A stretch of 47,177 nucleotides of DNA from Flavobacteriales bacterium UBA974 (GCA_002292405.1 DBBW01000017.1:74771-121947); one strand, 5' to 3'; shown: positions 7,669 to 16,913, counted from the first letter of the stretch. Program-made: numbers and translations. The notes: a model not told the origin generated them from the sequence alone.

Positions 7669-10600
7669 TTAGCAAATAGTACCGAACGCTCCTAAGAAGA
7701 CAAGAAGGTCACCAGTAGTAATCGATCCATCACCGTTCAAGTCCGCAGGACAAGGGTTAGCAATATCGAATGTACAAGAACCATCATCACTTATAGCAGC
7801 ACCGTCATAGTTACTAGCATCTGGGTAAGTACAACCATCACAACCAGAGAATACACACTGTTCAACATCAGAGATGTTTGCAGCAGCATCGTAGTTACAC
7901 GCGCAAGAGATATCACAACCAACAACACATTGATCAGCAGATCCTACGTTGAAAGTAACTTCCTCTGGAGCACCTCCACTTACTAAACCTCCAAACGCAC
8001 CTACGATATTCCAAGTGATCTCTGAATCCCATGTTCCACCACCAACAGATATCGTGTAACATCCATCAGCTAGACAGTAAGAATCAGTTGCAGAACTACC
8101 ATTTTCGATAGTACCTGACCCGATAACTACTCCGTCAATAGTAGATAGAGTGTAAATAGCTCCATTCCATCCGTCACCGAATGTATCAAACATCTCTACA
8201 TCTAAACAGTTGCTGTAACAGCAAGAACCATCATCAATACTTGCAGAAGCATCGTAGCTACATGAAGCAGCATCCATACATCCAGCACAAGTTTCGTACT
8301 CACAAGATCCGTCCTCATCAGTTGCAAGAACGTCGTAGTTACAAGCACCTGCATCAGTACATCCACAAACAGCACCTCCTACAGAGATAGTCTGAGAATC
8401 TGGAGCACCACCAGCAACAAGAACAGTACCGTCTTCCGTATCCATAGACCAAGACACTTCAGAAGCCCAATCACCACTAGATACAGAGATGATGTAACAC
8501 CCAGGCTCTAGACAAAGCATATCGAATCCATTTTCAGGTCCAGCGAAGTTATCGTTGTCTACAAAGTACTGAGCATCATCAAGAGTACCTTCAAATAGTA
8601 GGTTACCAGCAAGATCAGAGATTGTGTAACCTGCGTCATTCCATCCATCACCGAAAGCATCAACCATATTCAATTGAACAGGTGTACCTGTTTCAGTAGC
8701 ACAAACACATGACCAGAAGTCACAAGTATCAGTACTCACGTTGGCTGATGGATCGAAGTTACAAGCAGCAGAGTTCATACATCCCTCAACTACTGCAGCA
8801 CAATCAAATACCAAGTCGAATGCACCAGCACTTCCTTCAGAACCTACGAGAACGTAGTAAAGTGTACCTACAGTAGAAACAAACTCGAAATTAACATCGT
8901 TATCATCAAATAAAGTACATGTACCAGTTCCATCGCTGCTAACAGCAGAAGCGAAACAAGTAAAGTCTCCAGGCTGGTAAACAGGCTCCATAGAGTATGC
9001 AGAAACAGATAAAGTTGCTGTTTCAGCTGGATCACCATATTCAGCAGTAAAGAAGCCAACAACTTCACCAAGACCATTTGTAAATGTAGCGTTTCCGCCA
9101 TTCCATCCGTCTCCGTAAGAATCAGCCATAGTTAAAGTGTAATCACCTTCAGGTAGACAAACGCTACCTGTCAAAGGAGCTCCTCCATATGCAACCTCTG
9201 CACCAGCTGCATCAGCAAGAGACCAAGAGATTTCTGCATCCCATGATCCACCACCAACACTGTAGTTTACAGTAACTAAACCTTCTCCACATGCGTCAGC
9301 AGGAGGAACATCAATTCCACCACCTCCACAAGCAACATCTGCTGTGTAAATGTTAATCTTAGAATCGATATCAGATCCACAAGTGCTTAAGTTATGAAGC
9401 TGTCCGTCACCCACGAATGAGTACCAAACACCTGCTCCAGGAGCAGTTTCACATCCAGCAACTCCAATTGGAGAACCTAGTATAGTTGCACCACCTGTTG
9501 AACCAACAGTTACTGAGTTACAAGCTAAAGCTACAGCATTATCGCAAATATCGTTCGCTGGAACAACACCTGTAAAGTCACAAGTACCATCGTCAGTTGT
9601 AGCAGAAGCATCATAGTTAGTCGCAGTAGCATCTGTACATCCGAAGCTTACACCATTGGTTGTGAACTCAAAGTCACCACAAGTATTTAAATCTGTAGTA
9701 AAGATTACAGCGTAGTAATTTGTATTAGGCTCTAAGTCTATAAATGACTCAACAGAACCAGCACATGTTCCAGTAAATGTGCAACCAGCAACAGGAACTA
9801 AAGATTCACAATCACCTGAACCCATAAATCCTAATCCAAGTATATCATTTGTGAGGTTTGTAGCATTGAAATCAAAAGTATCGAAGTCCTCTGAGTTAAA
9901 AGTAAACCACACACCATATGCAGTTGAAAATCCAGCCCATGGAACATCTACAGCCTCTTGAGAAGAACAACAAGTTGATCCAGTGTATGTCTCTCCAGTA
10001 ACTAGAGCAGTAGCATCATTACAATCATCGTTAGATGGTACACCACCATCACAGTCAGCACAAGTAACAGTCACAACAAAGTCGTTTCCGCCTGTAAACG
10101 TAGAGAACTCAGAAACATAGATGAAGTAATCTACACCTGTGTTAACATTGAATGTAGCACTAGACAGAAAACCAATACCACATCCATCATCGTTAGAAGA
10201 CATTGCATTTAACGAACCATCAACATCTTGTGTGTAAACGTGAAGTTTAGTATCCGTTGAGTAATCTGTATCTGCTTCGTTAGAAGGAGTATCGCAAGTA
10301 CTTACAGTAACTTGTTGATCAGCAGCTGCATTGAAAACGTACCATACACCTGTAGTAGATACTGCATTACCCGCAAACTCAGAATCAATTAATCCTTGAT
10401 CATCAGTTGAGTACAATAGTGTTCCATTAACAAACGCTTCACATGCCAATGCCTCAGCATTTGCAAGTTGATCGTTTGCAGGTGGCTCCAGACATGAACC
10501 ATCATCATCAGTAGCACTGATGTTGTAATTCAGAGCAGAAGAGCTAGTACATCCAGAAAATCCACACGTACCAGTTAAAGTAAAGTCAAGTGGATAAGTA

Positions 10601-12333
10601 GAATCGCCTCCAGTAGAACCGTAGCTAGTACCGAACTGATCCGACATAGAAACACTTACTTCAGAAGGAGCAGAACCAGCACTTACTTGAACATTATAGC
10701 AACCAGGTGCTAAACAAACTAAATCAGAACCTTGAGAAAGACCATCTCCTGTAAATGCAGAGTCAAGAGAACCTTGTAGCATTAAAGCACCGGAAACTTG
10801 ATCATAAACATAGTACTCCGCTCCGTTCCAACCATCTCCGAATGAATCAGACATGTTTAGAGTAAGAACGAAAGTCCCTGGGTCACAGTAAACACAAAGT
10901 CCACTATCAATCGTAGAGTTAGGATCGAAGTTAGCAGCAGATGAGTCCATACATCCTACACAACCGTAGTCACATGAACCATCATCAAATGCAGCATTTT
11001 CATCATAGTTACAAGCTCCAGCATCAACACAACCGAATGTACATGCTCCTTCGTTTAAATCAAGGTAATCAGCTCCTACAGAACCACCGTCTGTAGTAGT
11101 TGCTGAACTAATATCACCAGAGAAAACATTTACTCCATCATATCCATCAAAAGAATATGTTGCAGAATTCCAACCATCTCCAAATGAATCCGTCATAAAA
11201 AAGACATAACATCCAGCTTCAAGACATAGCGACTCAGAAGAAGGGGCTCCTCCAGAAGAAACTTCAACACCATCTAAAGATAAAGTCCAGCCAATTTCAC
11301 TATCCCATGTTCCACCACCTACAGTAAGTGTACCCGCAAATGCACCTTCACAGTAAGCACAGCAATCCTCACACATGACCGTATAGATCGCATCGTAGTT
11401 TGTCGCAGTAGCATCCATACATCCGATACATGAGTAATCACATGAAGCATCATCTAAAGTAGCATCTGCATCGTAGTTACATGCTCCCATGTCAGTACAA
11501 CCAGCACATGAAACGTAATCACAAGATCCATCATTTACGTTAGCAGCCGGGTTGTAGTTACAAGAATTCTCATCATTACATCCAGCAACAATACATGCAG
11601 GATCAGAAGAGAAGAACACCTCAGTAGAAGCACCAGACCCTGTAGCAACTAAAGCACCGTTAACAACTACATCCCAAGAAGTCTCACTAGCATATTGATC
11701 TAGTGTTAAAGTTCCTGAATAACATCCAGGAGCTAAACAGAAATCCAAAGGCAAAGAAGCACCATTTTCAAATAAATAGAATGCGCCAAAAATGGTAAGT
11801 CCACCTTCTGCACCAGCCCAAGTCATTCCATCTCCGAATGAATCGTATAGAGTGATTGTAACTAAATCATCGAAACAACATGTACCATCATCTACAGTTG
11901 CCGCAGCGTTGTAGTTAGATGCCGTAGCATCTGTACATCCAGGAACGTCAGCAGATACAGTAAATGTTATTGAACCACCAGTAACATCTGATCCATCAGT
12001 TGAGTCTGGTAGATCAAAGAAACCGATTACACTGCCTCCAATAGAAAAGGTTGCGGTAGCATTATTCCATCCATCTCCAAATGAATCCGATCCAATGAAT
12101 GTGTAATCACCAGCGGGTAAGCACCATTGACCACTAACAGGTGCTCCTCCATCAAACACCGATGTGCCGTCAGCGTCATTAAGAGTCCAAGAAATTTCAG
12201 AGGGATAAGATCCTCCAGTTATAGCATAATCTACAGCTATTTCGCCTTCCGCACATTGCGACCAGGCTCCAGTTGAAAAAAGAAGAGCAAACGCTGCAAA
12301 AGCGGTCGTTAACTTCGTGTAATTGTTAAACAT
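7669..12333 (-). CDS. very large secreted Cys-rich mosaic repeat protein with dockerin-like C-terminus
   Basis: 1554 residues. A signal peptide (about residues 1-25, cut after GAWS) sends it across the inner membrane. Three module types follow. (1) About 13 copies of a 21-residue Cys motif of the pattern GCTD..ACNYD..A..DDGSC, near residues 132, 251, 278, 304, 435, 460, 594, 898, 1184, 1324, 1351, 1473 and 1500. (2) Seven copies of a roughly 90-residue module marked by DSFGDGWN (84, 164 in a variant form, 382, 496, 1071, 1225, 1383) paired with a GG.W.SEISW..GGAP half. (3) Pre-peptidase-C-like beta-sandwich domains at about 617-757, 766-893 and 924-1178. The C-terminus, CPADLNGDGSITTGDLL followed by VFLGAFG, is a single dockerin-like calcium loop plus helix. 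I see no catalytic domain. Likely a surface or exported adhesive/structural protein; the function is inferred. Confidence 0.88.
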   Translation of the reverse strand: MFNNYTKLTTAFAAFALLFSTGAWSQCAEGEIAVDYAITGGSYPSEISWTLNDADGTSVFDGGAPVSGQWCLPAGDYTFIGSDSFGDGWNNATATFSIGGSVIGFFDLPDSTDGSDVTGGSITFTVSADVPGCTDATASNYNAAATVDDGTCCFDDLVTITLYDSFGDGMTWAGAEGGLTIFGAFYLFENGASLPLDFCLAPGCYSGTLTLDQYASETSWDVVVNGALVATGSGASTEVFFSSDPACIVAGCNDENSCNYNPAANVNDGSCDYVSCAGCTDMGACNYDADATLDDASCDYSCIGCMDATATNYDAIYTVMCEDCCAYCEGAFAGTLTVGGGTWDSEIGWTLSLDGVEVSSGGAPSSESLCLEAGCYVFFMTDSFGDGWNSATYSFDGYDGVNVFSGDISSATTTDGGSVGADYLDLNEGACTFGCVDAGACNYDENAAFDDGSCDYGCVGCMDSSAANFDPNSTIDSGLCVYCDPGTFVLTLNMSDSFGDGWNGAEYYVYDQVSGALMLQGSLDSAFTGDGLSQGSDLVCLAPGCYNVQVSAGSAPSEVSVSMSDQFGTSYGSTGGDSTYPLDFTLTGTCGFSGCTSSSALNYNISATDDDGSCLEPPANDQLANAEALACEAFVNGTLLYSTDDQGLIDSEFAGNAVSTTGVWYVFNAAADQQVTVSTCDTPSNEADTDYSTDTKLHVYTQDVDGSLNAMSSNDDGCGIGFLSSATFNVNTGVDYFIYVSEFSTFTGGNDFVVTVTCADCDGGVPSNDDCNDATALVTGETYTGSTCCSSQEAVDVPWAGFSTAYGVWFTFNSEDFDTFDFNATNLTNDILGLGFMGSGDCESLVPVAGCTFTGTCAGSVESFIDLEPNTNYYAVIFTTDLNTCGDFEFTTNGVSFGCTDATATNYDASATTDDGTCDFTGVVPANDICDNAVALACNSVTVGSTGGATILGSPIGVAGCETAPGAGVWYSFVGDGQLHNLSTCGSDIDSKINIYTADVACGGGGIDVPPADACGEGLVTVNYSVGGGSWDAEISWSLADAAGAEVAYGGAPLTGSVCLPEGDYTLTMADSYGDGWNGGNATFTNGLGEVVGFFTAEYGDPAETATLSVSAYSMEPVYQPGDFTCFASAVSSDGTGTCTLFDDNDVNFEFVSTVGTLYYVLVGSEGSAGAFDLVFDCAAVVEGCMNSAACNFDPSANVSTDTCDFWSCVCATETGTPVQLNMVDAFGDGWNDAGYTISDLAGNLLFEGTLDDAQYFVDNDNFAGPENGFDMLCLEPGCYIISVSSGDWASEVSWSMDTEDGTVLVAGGAPDSQTISVGGAVCGCTDAGACNYDVLATDEDGSCEYETCAGCMDAASCSYDASASIDDGSCCYSNCLDVEMFDTFGDGWNGAIYTLSTIDGVVIGSGTIENGSSATDSYCLADGCYTISVGGGTWDSEITWNIVGAFGGLVSGGAPEEVTFNVGSADQCVVGCDISCACNYDAAANISDVEQCVFSGCDGCTYPDASNYDGAAISDDGSCTFDIANPCPADLNGDGSITTGDLLVFLGAFGTIC

Positions 12334-12583
12334 ATGAACAGGTTTAAAGATTAAATCAAAAAAAATATTTACAAATTATTAACTCATAATAGCTAAACTG
12401 ACAAAAAAAGTAGTTACAGTCAACTTTTCAGAGCGCATCCGTGACTTTAAATTTACATAAAAAGACATTTCAACGCGTTAAAATTAGGTGATTCACACTA
12501 AGAAACCAAAAAAATGCAAAAAAATTCGTTTGTAAAATATTGAGATACGTAGAATTAAAACTGCAATTGGACGATTAAATGTG

Positions 12584-13087
12584 TCATAATAAGCGTGAAT
12601 ACCAACTATGTGAAAAAGGTTGAATTATCGATTCTCTGGCTTCTCTGACAAATAAAACTGTAGTATTTAAAGTTTGAACGCTCTCTGTTAAGCTTCCGTC
12701 ATTTATGAGTGAGATAAAATGATCTAACGTATTGACTAACCAATCTGAAGTGAAATCATTATTTTCAGTACTTCTATATAAAACTTGATGACGATTAAAC
12801 CAATCTATTCCTGATTCAACTCCTTCGGATTTAATAAAGTTTGTCAAGGAATCAACTGAACACCCTGAAGCGCTAGAGCTTCTTTCATCTACAGCAATAA
12901 ATAGAACTCGATTTGCGATTAAAATAAGGTCTGTATCAAGTTGAGATCCATGGGATGACCATGTTGATAGAAACTCCTCCAATCTCGACATAAAGCTTTT
13001 AGATGATGTTTCATCAAGAGTGATATCTGATGTGAAAACCAATAGTTTTGACGATTCAGGCATATTGGGGAAAACAGAGAAGTTCAT
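12584..13087 (-). CDS. conserved Bacteroidota protein of unknown function, about 165 residues
   Basis: A 167-residue soluble protein with no signal peptide or membrane helix. The core reads W.SHGSQLDTDLILIANRVLFIAVDE followed by SASGCSVDSLTNF, a pattern I recall from small flavobacterial proteins that databases often label 'ABC transporter ATPase'. No Walker A, Walker B or ABC signature is present, so that label is not supported. The conserved W-HG, AVDE and ASGCS.D positions suggest a folded domain with a possible functional Cys. It is transcribed divergently from the gliding-type secreted protein, 99 bases away. A TAATTTTG element lies four bases before its ATG. Function unknown; a real gene on conservation and context. 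Confidence 0.78.
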   Translation of the reverse strand: MNFSVFPNMPESSKLLVFTSDITLDETSSKSFMSRLEEFLSTWSSHGSQLDTDLILIANRVLFIAVDERSSSASGCSVDSLTNFIKSEGVESGIDWFNRHQVLYRSTENNDFTSDWLVNTLDHFISLINDGSLTESVQTLNTTVLFVREARESIIQPFSHSWYSRLL

Positions 13088-13091
13088 ATGA

Positions 13092-13099
13092 CAAAATTA
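13092..13099 (-). promoter_or_regulatory. -7 promoter element (TAATTTTG) of the 167-residue gene
   Basis: Read on the minus strand, TAATTTTG matches the Bacteroidota -7 consensus TAnnTTTG exactly and ends four bases before the ATG (13087). The mRNA would be leaderless or nearly so. Confidence 0.55.
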
Positions 13100-13174
13100 A
13101 GATATCCTATAAGGTATAAAGAATCCGTTGCTAATAATAATTTCAATGAAGCTTATAGTGGGCTTTAGGTGTTG

Positions 13175-13182
13175 TAATTTTA
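13175..13182 (+). promoter_or_regulatory. -7-like promoter element (TAATTTTA)
   Basis: TAATTTTA is one base off TAnnTTTG and ends four bases before the ATG at 13187, the same spacing as the divergent gene's element. Confidence 0.4.
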
Positions 13183-13186
13183 TGGC

Positions 13187-15361
13187 ATGAAGAAAATTCT
13201 ACTTTTTATTCTAGTTGCATATGCATTTTATTCAAATACTGAGATGTATGCTCAGCCTAATTTAACGCATGTGAATAACGTGAATGCTGCGGGAAATGCT
13301 ACATTGTACTGGGATGTGTTTTCTTCTGTTGGAGGTGAAGAGTTTATTCGGAATGAAATTCAGGTTTATGATATTCCTGGCGTGCTTCTTAGTCCGTCTC
13401 CACATTTAGTGGGTCCAAATACAGAAACGGGTGTGTTGCCTACTGGATGGGTAATGCCATCTTTTTTATACAACGCAAATGCTGAAGCTCATTGCTATAC
13501 TGCAGTCCAGGTTACGTCGATGGATGGGGGGACTACTGATGATATTTCCCCAGCCTCACCTACATTATGTAGCATTCATGTGGAAGCAAGTATTGGGACG
13601 GGAGCCGATGAAGTTGATCTTGTTTGGAATAGTCCTTATGCGATTTCTGGTGAGAGTGCTGGAGGAGAATTTTTTTTAGAAAGACTGAATGAATTTACGG
13701 GTATTTGGGATACTATAGCTATAATTCCAGACTCACAAAACGGTGGATCATTTACAGACAACCCCGGACCCTGCGTGTCAGTAAACATATATAGGGTAAG
13801 ACAAACCGCATCGAATGGTATCGATGTACATGAGAGCAACTCAACGGATTTAGTTGTGGGTAGTGTGAATGGGGAGTTGCCAGTCACAACCCATATCGAC
13901 GTCGACCCCGCTACTGGCTTAGCTGAGGTCTTCTTTGATTACACAGTTACACCAGAAACTCTTGGGTATATTATTTACAAATGCTCTGGTGCTGGGTCAG
14001 CTGAGGTATTACAAATCGACAACCCTAACGCCACTTCGGCCTTAATTCCTACTTCACTTGCTTCATCGCAACCTGAGAGTTACAGGGTTTCTGCTTTTGA
14101 ATGTATTAATGATGATGGGACTCCTAATCCCAATGCGGCAGGAGCTTGTACAGCTTCAATATTTACTATTGCAACTCAGCTGCCTTGTTCTTATAGCGCT
14201 CAAATAAGCTGGAGTACTCCATTTGGGATTGAGGGGGGAGTGGACCACTATTCCATTCAGGTCAGTATTTATGATGAAGCATTGTCTAATTACGGACCGT
14301 GGATAACTCTTGACGATGTCGGAGCTAGTGTCAACGATTACCTCCACGTAGGCGATAACACTGAAAGCACAAATAAGTATAGAGTCTTAGCTGAATCAAC
14401 ATCTGGAAATATAGCTCGTTCAAGTGAATTTTTACTTAGCTTTTTATATCCCGAATCGGCTAACGCCCCTGTCTTAAAAAGAGCATCAGTTTTATCTGAC
14501 GGTAGTGTGGAGATTTATATTGAAACCGACCCTACAGCTGTTGAGGCAAGTTTATATCAACTTGAAAGATTAGTTGAAGAGGACGGTGTCTGGCTACCTA
14601 TTTTTGAACCCGTTCCAAGTTCACTTGGGTTTCCAGTCACTTTCGTAGACTCAAATGTTAATACAGATTCTAAGAGTTACACTTATAGGTGCTCTGCATA
14701 CAATGTTTGTGAAGCTGCAACTTCCACCTCTAATATCGCAACAACTATACTGCTGAAAGGTTGGCAGAGTATCAGTGAAGATGATTTTGAGAATAGTTTA
14801 ATTTGGTCTGAGTACTTTGAGTTTCCAGAGGGTGTTAACTCTTACGAATTGTTAAGATCTCCATCACGACTATCCGCAAACAGTCCGCTTACAACTTTTT
14901 CACACGAAGAATTTCACGCTGAAGACTACGTGGGAGATCTCACCCATCTACCTGGCGATTTTTGCTACACCATTATCGCAATCGATAATGATATGACAAA
15001 CGGACTGAACGGAGCGAGCTCAAATAGGGTTTGTTTAACTGAAGATCCACTGTTGTGGATACCCAATGCATTTACTCCGAACGGAGACCTTATTAATGAT
15101 TGGTTTCCTTGGAATCCTGGTGAATCAACGCTGGGATTTATTTCTGCAGCTTCTGCTGTAAATGAGAGCTTTTACAAACTTACTGTTATGTCAAGATGGG
15201 GAGAAGTTATTTTTGAGTCAGAAAATCCTGATGAATGTTGGGATGGTATCAATGACAATGAAATGGTCCCAGATGGTGTGTATACAGTTATTGCTGAAGT
15301 TTTAGACGGATCAGGCAAATGGCACATGATCTCTAAAAATGTGCAAGTTATTAGGCCTTAA
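13187..15361 (+). CDS. secreted protein with gliding-motility/T9SS-type C-terminal domain (CHU_C family)
   Basis: 724 residues. A signal peptide (about 1-22, ending in MYAQ) is followed by several fibronectin-III-like beta-sandwich repeats of roughly 90-100 residues. The repeats show recurring Y.V.A/R..S.G, SWSTPFGIEGGVDHY and LVWNSPYAISGE segments. From residue 622 to the end lies the gliding-motility-associated C-terminal domain: WIPNAFTPNGDLINDWF, then VMSRWGEVIFES, then CWDGINDN.MVPDGVYTV, ending in VQVIRP. This domain is known to route proteins through the type IX secretion system to the cell surface. No enzyme motif is visible, so an adhesin or surface-scaffold role is inferred. The gene stands alone between a divergent neighbour and guaB. 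Confidence 0.9.
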   Translation: MKKILLFILVAYAFYSNTEMYAQPNLTHVNNVNAAGNATLYWDVFSSVGGEEFIRNEIQVYDIPGVLLSPSPHLVGPNTETGVLPTGWVMPSFLYNANAEAHCYTAVQVTSMDGGTTDDISPASPTLCSIHVEASIGTGADEVDLVWNSPYAISGESAGGEFFLERLNEFTGIWDTIAIIPDSQNGGSFTDNPGPCVSVNIYRVRQTASNGIDVHESNSTDLVVGSVNGELPVTTHIDVDPATGLAEVFFDYTVTPETLGYIIYKCSGAGSAEVLQIDNPNATSALIPTSLASSQPESYRVSAFECINDDGTPNPNAAGACTASIFTIATQLPCSYSAQISWSTPFGIEGGVDHYSIQVSIYDEALSNYGPWITLDDVGASVNDYLHVGDNTESTNKYRVLAESTSGNIARSSEFLLSFLYPESANAPVLKRASVLSDGSVEIYIETDPTAVEASLYQLERLVEEDGVWLPIFEPVPSSLGFPVTFVDSNVNTDSKSYTYRCSAYNVCEAATSTSNIATTILLKGWQSISEDDFENSLIWSEYFEFPEGVNSYELLRSPSRLSANSPLTTFSHEEFHAEDYVGDLTHLPGDFCYTIIAIDNDMTNGLNGASSNRVCLTEDPLLWIPNAFTPNGDLINDWFPWNPGESTLGFISAASAVNESFYKLTVMSRWGEVIFESENPDECWDGINDNEMVPDGVYTVIAEVLDGSGKWHMISKNVQVIRP

Positions 15362-15366
15362 ATAAG

Positions 15367-15374
15367 TACCTTTG
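15367..15374 (+). promoter_or_regulatory. -7 promoter element (TACCTTTG) before guaB
   Basis: TACCTTTG is an exact TAnnTTTG match 56 bases before the guaB ATG, starting six bases after the previous stop codon. No convincing -33 TTG is seen. Confidence 0.5.
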
Positions 15375-15430
15375 CTCGTATCGTTATCCGAAGTGTTGGA
15401 CAGCGAATAAAACGGTTCAATTATCTAAGC

Positions 15431-16906
15431 ATGCCTATTAAAGAGTCAAAGTTTTTTGGTGAAGGACTAACATACGACGATGTACTGCTTGTACCTGCTT
15501 ACTCAGAAGTACTGCCTCGCGATGCGCAACTAAAAACTAAATTTACAAGGAAAATAGAGCTGAAAGTACCCATTATTTCCGCGGCAATGGATACCGTAAC
15601 TGAAAGCGCGATGGCTATAGCTATAGCAAGAGAAGGAGGAATAGGTGTAATTCATAAAAACATGAGTATCGATCAGCAGGCAGCTGAAGTTTTGAAGGTT
15701 AAGCGCTCTGAGAACGGTATGATTCAAGACCCCATAACACTCAACCGTGATGCAACTGTTCAAGATGCTATAAAAATAATGCGAGAGAGAGGAATTGGTG
15801 GAATTCCTATTGTAGATTCTTCAAATATTCTTCAAGGAATTGTCACAAATCGAGATTTGAGATTTGAAAAAAGTTCTACCAAACCTATTTCAGAAGTAAT
15901 GACAAGTGAGAATTTAGTTGTTACTTCTAACGGATCTAATTTTGACAATGCCGCAGATATTCTTCGCGAGCATAAAATTGAAAAACTTCCAGTTGTTAAT
16001 CATGACAACAAACTAATCGGATTAATTACATACCGAGATATTATCAAACTTAGTGAGTTCCCCAATTCTTGTAAGGATGAATTCGGAAGGTTACGTGTTG
16101 CCGCAGCAGTAGGTGTTACTTCAGACACTGTCGAGAGGGTTTCCGCTCTTGTTGAAGCTGATGTAGACGCTATAATAATCGATACAGCTCACGGCCACAG
16201 CAAAGGAGTAATCGACGTTGTCAGAGAGGTAAAGAAGAAATTCTCCAACCTAGAGATCGTTTGTGGGAACATTGCAACAGGAGTTGCAGCTCTTGCTTTA
16301 GTAGAGGCTGGAGTTGATGCTGTAAAAGTGGGTGTTGGGCCTGGATCTATTTGCACAACAAGAATTATTGCAGGTGTAGGTGTCCCGCAACTTTCTGCTA
16401 TTATGAATGTTTCAGTTGCATTAGAAGGTACTGGAGTTCCTATAATTGCTGATGGTGGTGTACGATATACTGGTGATATCGTCAAAGCTTTAGCAGGTGG
16501 TGGAGACAGCGTAATGGTTGGATCAATGCTTGCTGGTACCGGCGAAAGCCCTGGTGCTACTTTTATGTATGAAGGACGTAGGTTCAAAGGATACAGAGGC
16601 ATGGGGTCCATTGAAGCTATGGAAAAAGGATCGAAAGATAGATATTTCCAAGATGCTGAAGATGATGTGAGAAAGCTTGTGCCAGAAGGGATTAGCGGTA
16701 GAGTTCCATATAAAGGATCTGTTCAGGATGTGATGTACCAAATTGTTGGCGGATTGAGAGCTGGGATGGGGTATTGTGGCTCGAAGGATGTGCCTACTTT
16801 AAAGTCCGACGCTCAATTCATGCGTATAACAAGCGCAAGTATGAAGGAAAGTCACCCTCATGATGTTATGATTTCAAGAGAGGCTCCTAATTATAGTATT
16901 AGATAA
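15431..16906 (+). CDS. guaB: IMP dehydrogenase GuaB
   Basis: 491 residues, normal length. It oxidises IMP to XMP with NAD+, the rate-limiting step toward GMP. The TIM barrel begins with GLTYDDVLLVPAYSEVLPR and is interrupted by two CBS domains (about residues 95-205: IMRERGIGGIPIVD and LREHKIEKLPVVN). The catalytic loop GPGSICTTR carries Cys308, and the flap motif is seen in GYRGMGSIEAM and VPYKGSVQDV. Seven bases separate its stop from the ATG of the PpiC-like gene, so the chaperone genes downstream may share its promoter. Confidence 0.98.
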   Translation: MPIKESKFFGEGLTYDDVLLVPAYSEVLPRDAQLKTKFTRKIELKVPIISAAMDTVTESAMAIAIAREGGIGVIHKNMSIDQQAAEVLKVKRSENGMIQDPITLNRDATVQDAIKIMRERGIGGIPIVDSSNILQGIVTNRDLRFEKSSTKPISEVMTSENLVVTSNGSNFDNAADILREHKIEKLPVVNHDNKLIGLITYRDIIKLSEFPNSCKDEFGRLRVAAAVGVTSDTVERVSALVEADVDAIIIDTAHGHSKGVIDVVREVKKKFSNLEIVCGNIATGVAALALVEAGVDAVKVGVGPGSICTTRIIAGVGVPQLSAIMNVSVALEGTGVPIIADGGVRYTGDIVKALAGGGDSVMVGSMLAGTGESPGATFMYEGRRFKGYRGMGSIEAMEKGSKDRYFQDAEDDVRKLVPEGISGRVPYKGSVQDVMYQIVGGLRAGMGYCGSKDVPTLKSDAQFMRITSASMKESHPHDVMISREAPNYSIR

Positions 16907-16913
16907 AAAAGAC

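Noticed and set aside
8181..8390. Plus-strand open frame rich in His, Gln and Lys inside the exoprotein gene
   Set aside because: It is the antisense of the repetitive coding frame; composition is an artefact of the repeats and there is no conserved motif.
7669..12333. Recurring DNA words on the + strand that look like a direct-repeat or CRISPR-like array
   Set aside because: They are in phase with the minus-strand reading frame and encode the Cys-rich and GDGWN protein repeats; spacing is irregular and the copies differ at many bases.
12334..12583. AT-rich gap as a possible small RNA or extra gene
   Set aside because: No convincing frame, hairpin terminator or known RNA pattern; only a GTGATTCAC near-palindrome and A-runs are seen.
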